Source of the DNA: UBA12403 sp043808565
GTDB lineage: Bacteria > Patescibacteriota > Patescibacteriia > UBA9934 > GWF2-40-263
DNA: 7,000 nt
Direction: 5' to 3'
NCBI GenBank assembly: GCA_043808565.1
Contig: JAZDEQ010000022.1
Span: forward strand, 1 to 7,000
A program made the position numbers and the translations under genes. Positions within the stretch are counted from its first letter, which is position 1. The number at the start of each line of letters is the position of its first letter. Shown here piece by piece: positions 4,542 through 7,000 of this stretch. Under the pieces are notes generated by a model, which worked only from the letters and a program-made list of their open reading frames with translations, made no database searches and was not told the DNA's origin.

Positions 4542-5852
4542 TTGTCGGTTTTACGGAGTTTTGTTTTTATTAAACAAAACGTTTGGTCAATTACCAAGGT
4601 TACTTTTAAGCCATTAATAATTTTTAGTCATTTTTTATTTCGACAAATTGGCCTGCCCGGCTATCGATTGGTCTTTTTTTTAAAACGACAATTACTTAGG
4701 GTTTATTCGCCAACCAAAAATAAATTTATCTTTCTTTTTGCTAACCGACTTATTCTTCATGCGGTTGTTGTTAGTATTATAACTCTAACCAGCGTGATCA
4801 GCGTTCAGGCCAGTGAAGTCCGAGGCGAGTCTTACGGCTCGCAAAGTTTATTTATAAGCATTGTTAGTCCCGATGAATCAAATTCATTGGAAGAGGTTTT
4901 GGCTACTGAGGCGGCGTTGAATTTAAGTGCTTCAACTTACAGTGATTCCTTTGTTGTTTCGTCCGAAACTTTTGAAGAGGAAAGTTATTCTGAAGAAAAT
5001 GAAATGCCTATAGCTGCGATTTTTGGCGGCAGTACCTTGGTGGCCCCAACCATTACTAAACCACAAGCTAGTGTGGCCAAAAGAACTGAAACAGAAAATT
5101 ATATTGTTCAAGAAGGCGATGTTTTGGGCTCAATTGCTGAAAAATTTAGTCTAAAATTAAACACCTTGCTTTGGGCTAATAATTTGACTTATCGAAGTAC
5201 TATTAAACCAGGACAAGAATTAGTTATTTTGCCAGCCGATGGTATTACTTATAAAATTAAAAACGGCGATACAATTTCGAGTATTATTAAAAAATACGGT
5301 TCGAGCGAGGATAAAATTTTGGCCTTTAATAATTTAGCCAGTGCCAGTGATTTGAAAATTGGTGAAACCCTGGTTTTACCAGACGCCGAACCTCTTAAAA
5401 CCGCCACGGTTCAGTATGCGGCTCCAGTCACTAAAATTTTCACCGGCGGCAGTTCAGCTCCAGCGGCAGCCACGGGCAGCTGGGTTTGGCCGACTGATGG
5501 TTGTTATATCACGGTTTATTTTAATCAATGGTACCTCTACGGTCTACACAAAGGTTTGGATGTTGACGGTGATTATTCTTCAAATATTTATGCCACTCGC
5601 GGCGGAACAGTAACTCGATCTGGTTGGTTTGATGGTTATGGTAATAGTATTGATATTAATCACGGCGATGGGTATGTTACTCGCTATGGTCACGCTTCAA
5701 AACTTTTTGTTTCAGCCGGCGATACGGTGAGTGCTGGTGAAGTTATTGCCAAAGTTGGTACAACCGGTAAATCTACTGGCACTCACTTGCATTTTGAAGT
5801 TATGAACGACGGCACTAAAGTAAACCCCTTAAACTTTATTCGTTGTAAATAA
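4542..5852 (+). CDS. Membrane-anchored LysM-LysM-M23 peptidoglycan endopeptidase
   Basis: The 436-residue protein should cut peptide cross-links in peptidoglycan. The basic N-terminal region (1-65) includes hydrophobic patches. A membrane segment follows at about 66-90 (ILHAVVVSIITLTSVIS), then an acidic Ser-rich linker (about 91-180). Two LysM glycan-binding domains are at about 186-231 (YIVQEGDVLGSIAEKF) and 236-280 (YKIKNGDTISSIIKKYG). The LytM/M23 domain covers about 314-432, with zinc ligands H336 and D340 (LHKGLDVDG) and H417 (THLHFEV), plus catalytic H384 (RYGHAS) and H415, so it looks active. The long membrane-proximal N-terminus resembles M23 proteins of Parcubacteria. The start is uncertain: TTG at 4542 lacks a Shine-Dalgarno site, and the frame is open back to 4485, with ATT at 4488 also conceivable. 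The zinc-ribbon gene follows after 15 nt. Confidence 0.92.
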   Translation: MSVLRSFVFIKQNVWSITKVTFKPLIIFSHFLFRQIGLPGYRLVFFLKRQLLRVYSPTKNKFIFLFANRLILHAVVVSIITLTSVISVQASEVRGESYGSQSLFISIVSPDESNSLEEVLATEAALNLSASTYSDSFVVSSETFEEESYSEENEMPIAAIFGGSTLVAPTITKPQASVAKRTETENYIVQEGDVLGSIAEKFSLKLNTLLWANNLTYRSTIKPGQELVILPADGITYKIKNGDTISSIIKKYGSSEDKILAFNNLASASDLKIGETLVLPDAEPLKTATVQYAAPVTKIFTGGSSAPAAATGSWVWPTDGCYITVYFNQWYLYGLHKGLDVDGDYSSNIYATRGGTVTRSGWFDGYGNSIDINHGDGYVTRYGHASKLFVSAGDTVSAGEVIAKVGTTGKSTGTHLHFEVMNDGTKVNPLNFIRCK

Positions 5853-5867
5853 AAAAATTATTGGTGT

Positions 5868-6248
5868 ATGGAAAAAACCTGCTTGTCTTGTAAGGCTAGA
5901 GTTGATGAATGGAATGATAAATGTCGCGGTTGCGGTTATGTTTTGGTGATGGAACCCGAAGAAAAAATTCGAGCCAAATATTTACGAACTCCGTCGCTCG
6001 GTGCTTTATTTTTTACTCAAGGCTGGACTCTTGGCGCTCGACTTTATTTGTTGTTTTTATTTTCACTTATTCCGGTTGTTGGTATTCCGGTTTTGGTTGT
6101 TTCGTCTCTTTTTGGCCGGCGTTTGTCTTGGAAATTTGGTGGCTGGAGCGACTGGCAAGAGTTTCAAAAGTGGATGAAAATTTTGGATATTGTTGGGGTG
6201 ATTTGGATTAGCCTTTTGGTTATTTCGTATTTTGTTTTTAAGAAATAA
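5868..6248 (+). CDS. Zinc-ribbon protein with two membrane helices
   Basis: This 126-residue protein starts with a four-cysteine zinc ribbon: CLSC (C5, C8) and CRGC (C19, C22). A linker follows (EPEEKIRAKYLRTPSLG), then hydrophobic segments at about 58-81 (LYLLFLFSLIPVVGIPVLVV) and 107-124 (near the C-terminus). Both termini are probably cytoplasmic, with the ribbon facing inwards. Small zinc-ribbon membrane proteins of this kind are common, and their function is unknown. It lies 15 nt downstream of the M23 peptidase gene with no terminator or promoter between, so the two are very probably cotranscribed. A supporting role in envelope work is inferred only from that pairing. No Shine-Dalgarno site precedes the ATG. 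A short hairpin terminator follows at 6295. Confidence 0.8.
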   Translation: MEKTCLSCKARVDEWNDKCRGCGYVLVMEPEEKIRAKYLRTPSLGALFFTQGWTLGARLYLLFLFSLIPVVGIPVLVVSSLFGRRLSWKFGGWSDWQEFQKWMKILDIVGVIWISLLVISYFVFKK

Positions 6249-6294
6249 TCGACAACAAACGATTTTCGTCTTTTATTTGATCTAAATTTAGCAC

Positions 6295-6314
6295 CGGCCA
6301 TGAGGCCGATTTTT
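6295..6314 (+). terminator. Probable terminator of the M23/zinc-ribbon pair
   Basis: CGGCC (6295-6299) and GGCCG (6304-6308) form a compact GC-rich stem with an ATGA loop, followed by A and five T. The stem is short and the T-run modest, so efficiency may be partial. It lies about 45 nt after the stop codon and before the promoter at 6356. Confidence 0.5.
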
Positions 6315-6355
6315 AAAAAAATTCCTTATTTTAGCCAAGAATTCGCATTAGCCAG

Positions 6356-6384
6356 TTGACAAAACCGGTTTTTTGTGCTATTAT
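6356..6384 (+). promoter_or_regulatory. Strong sigma70 promoter upstream of the lipoprotein gene
   Basis: TTGACA (6356-6361), a 17-nt spacer and TATTAT (6379-6384). The first twelve bases and the -10 box match the hppA promoter exactly. The expected start is near 6391. The only convincing gene downstream is the lipoprotein at 6538. Confidence 0.7.
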
Positions 6385-6390
6385 TATCCG

Positions 6391-6537
6391 TTGTTGTATG
6401 AGAAAAAATTAGGTCTTTCTGGGTTGTTTCTCGATCGAAAATGAGAAATAGCCCCGAGCGACCTTCCCTTGGTTGCTTTTGCTTTGTCTGCCCCGACTAG
6501 TACCAACGGCCAATACCGGCCACTTTCAGGAGATCTC
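6391..6537 (+). other. Long 5' leader of the lipoprotein gene
   Basis: About 147 nt separate the expected transcription start from the ATG. The leader begins AT-rich and becomes GC-richer after about 6450. It can form TTTCTC/GAGAAA (about 6427-6448), GCGACC/GGTTGC with one G-T pair (6458-6476) followed by four T, and GGCC/GGCC (6510-6523). The second resembles a weak attenuator. A very short frame (ATGAGAAAAAATTAG) opens near 6398. No known riboswitch is recognised. Confidence 0.3.
6528..6532 (+). promoter_or_regulatory. Strong Shine-Dalgarno site fixing the lipoprotein start
   Basis: AGGAG is followed by five bases and then ATG at 6538. This excludes the longer frame that begins upstream at 6469 and places the start directly before a signal peptide. 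Confidence 0.8.
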
Positions 6538-6837
6538 ATGAACAAAGGTTTCGGTTTCTGCCTCGTCGTCGCTTCCTCCCTGCTTCTTTCTTCCGGCTGC
6601 GCTTTCTTTTGGGAGAAGCCGGATCAGCTTGAGAAGAACGACACGGGCACAGTCACAGACACCGCCGAAATCGTCGACACCGCCGACGTCTACCCAGACG
6701 ACGACGGCGACGGTTTCACCGCGGACGAAGACTGCGACGACGCCAGCGCTGCCATCCACCCCGGCGCCGACGAGATCTGCGACAGTCTCGACAACGACTG
6801 CAACGGAATCGTCGACGATGGCGAAGGCTGCGAATAG
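6538..6837 (+). CDS. Small secreted lipoprotein with a MopE-type metal-binding motif
   Basis: The 99-residue protein begins MNKGFGFCLVVASSLLLSSG followed by C21, a signal peptide with a lipobox-like LSSGC; Ser at -3 is less usual than Leu. After cleavage the lipidated Cys would tether it outside the membrane. A Thr/Asp linker (about 35-52) leads to a compact domain at 53-99: DDDGDGFTADEDCDD, AAIHPGADEICDSLDNDC, then NGIVDDGEGC. This matches the putative metal-binding motif of MopE-like proteins: acidic Dx(D)xDG loops that would bind Ca2+ or another cation, and four Cys (66, 81, 88, 98) likely forming two disulfides. Relatives usually carry several copies; this one has a single copy. Third codon positions are mostly C or G, unlike the AT-rich genes before it, which suggests acquisition from elsewhere. 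Function is unknown. Confidence 0.8.
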   Translation: MNKGFGFCLVVASSLLLSSGCAFFWEKPDQLEKNDTGTVTDTAEIVDTADVYPDDDGDGFTADEDCDDASAAIHPGADEICDSLDNDCNGIVDDGEGCE

Positions 6838-6850
6838 CCGCCACTTCAAC

Positions 6851-6871
6851 GGTCAGACCCTACTGACCTTT
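6851..6871 (+). terminator. Possible terminator of the lipoprotein gene
   Basis: GGTCAG (6851-6856) and CTGACC (6863-6868) form a perfect 6-bp stem with a 6-nt loop, 13 nt after the stop codon. Only three T follow before a C, so termination may be weak. Confidence 0.4.
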
Positions 6872-6935
6872 CACACATAAGTTTAATACAACTCGCTTGA
6901 TTCGAGAAACCCTCTTAATAAATTCGGATTTGATA

Positions 6936-6962
6936 ATCGGCGTCTGGAAGCGCGGATTTTTT
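6936..6962 (+). terminator. Possible terminator near the window end
   Basis: ATCGGCG (6936-6942) pairs with CGCGGAT (6951-6957) with one G-G mismatch and an 8-nt loop, followed by six T. It may back up the hairpin at 6851. Nothing else is recognised in 6872-7000. Confidence 0.35.
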
Positions 6963-7000
6963 GTTTAAGATCGGTTAATCCTTTTGGCGGACAGTTGGCC

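Noticed and set aside
6469..6537. N-terminal extension of the lipoprotein from an upstream GTG/TTG/CTG-type start
   Set aside because: It would place extra residues before a well-formed signal peptide and would ignore the AGGAG site directly before ATG 6538.
6526..6849. Minus-strand Val/Asp-rich frame opposite the lipoprotein
   Set aside because: It is the mirror of the GAC/GCC-rich lipoprotein codons. The plus-strand reading has a promoter, ribosome site, signal peptide and known motif.
6881..6945. tRNA-like or attachment-site repeat near the window end (CTCG/CGAG and two TCGG copies)
   Set aside because: The pairings are only four bases long, no acceptor or anticodon arms can be drawn, and there is no matching copy elsewhere in the window.
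1..7000. CRISPR array, tRNA, rRNA or defence system
   Set aside because: No regularly spaced repeats, cloverleaf-like sequences, conserved rRNA stretches or recognisable defence nucleases were seen on either strand.

Overview
The window reads as a chromosomal segment of a Patescibacteria/CPR bacterium, most likely Parcubacteria-like. This placement is inference, based on AT-rich housekeeping genes that mostly lack Shine-Dalgarno sequences, a proton-pumping membrane pyrophosphatase, an anchored LysM/M23 cell-wall hydrolase of the style seen in these organisms, and many small proteins. No rRNA or other phylogenetic marker is present to prove it.

Layout. (1) 1-1650, minus strand: an accessory strip in visible decay. 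Reading leftwards from 1650 it holds a RelB/DinJ-type antitoxin with its own sigma70 promoter, a RelE-type toxin lacking its N-terminal third, a truncated IS4-type (DUF4372) transposase joined in frame to about 100 residues of unrelated protein-like sequence, a terminator, a large palindromic hairpin, and the 5' end of a small membrane-anchored coiled-coil protein that runs off the window. (2) 1663-3716, minus: hppA, a complete K+-independent H+-pumping pyrophosphatase with a clear promoter and a strong terminator. (3) 3832-6248, plus: rnhB (RNase HII), then a gene pair for a LysM/LysM/M23 peptidoglycan hydrolase and a zinc-ribbon two-helix membrane protein. The pair has its own promoter, which overlaps the rnhB stop codon. 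(4) 6356-6837, plus: a strong promoter, a leader of about 150 nt, and a short GC-richer gene for a secreted lipoprotein carrying a MopE-type Asp/Cys metal-binding motif. (5) 6838-7000: no gene, two possible terminator hairpins.

How the parts relate. The pyrophosphatase couples PPi hydrolysis to proton export and so serves membrane energetics. RNase HII removes ribonucleotides from DNA. The M23 enzyme and its zinc-ribbon partner act at the envelope. The lipoprotein is also an envelope protein, but its base composition and strong Shine-Dalgarno site set it apart from the core genes; the partial gene at 1-216 shares both traits. Five promoters have the same architecture (TTGACA or TTGACC, a 17-nt spacer and a TATAAT-like box), so most transcription here appears to use a standard housekeeping sigma factor.

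I found no CRISPR array, tRNA, rRNA, integron or recognised defence island. The most unusual material is the remnant strip at 280-1590 and the lipoprotein locus. Neither amounts to a demonstrable new system from sequence alone.
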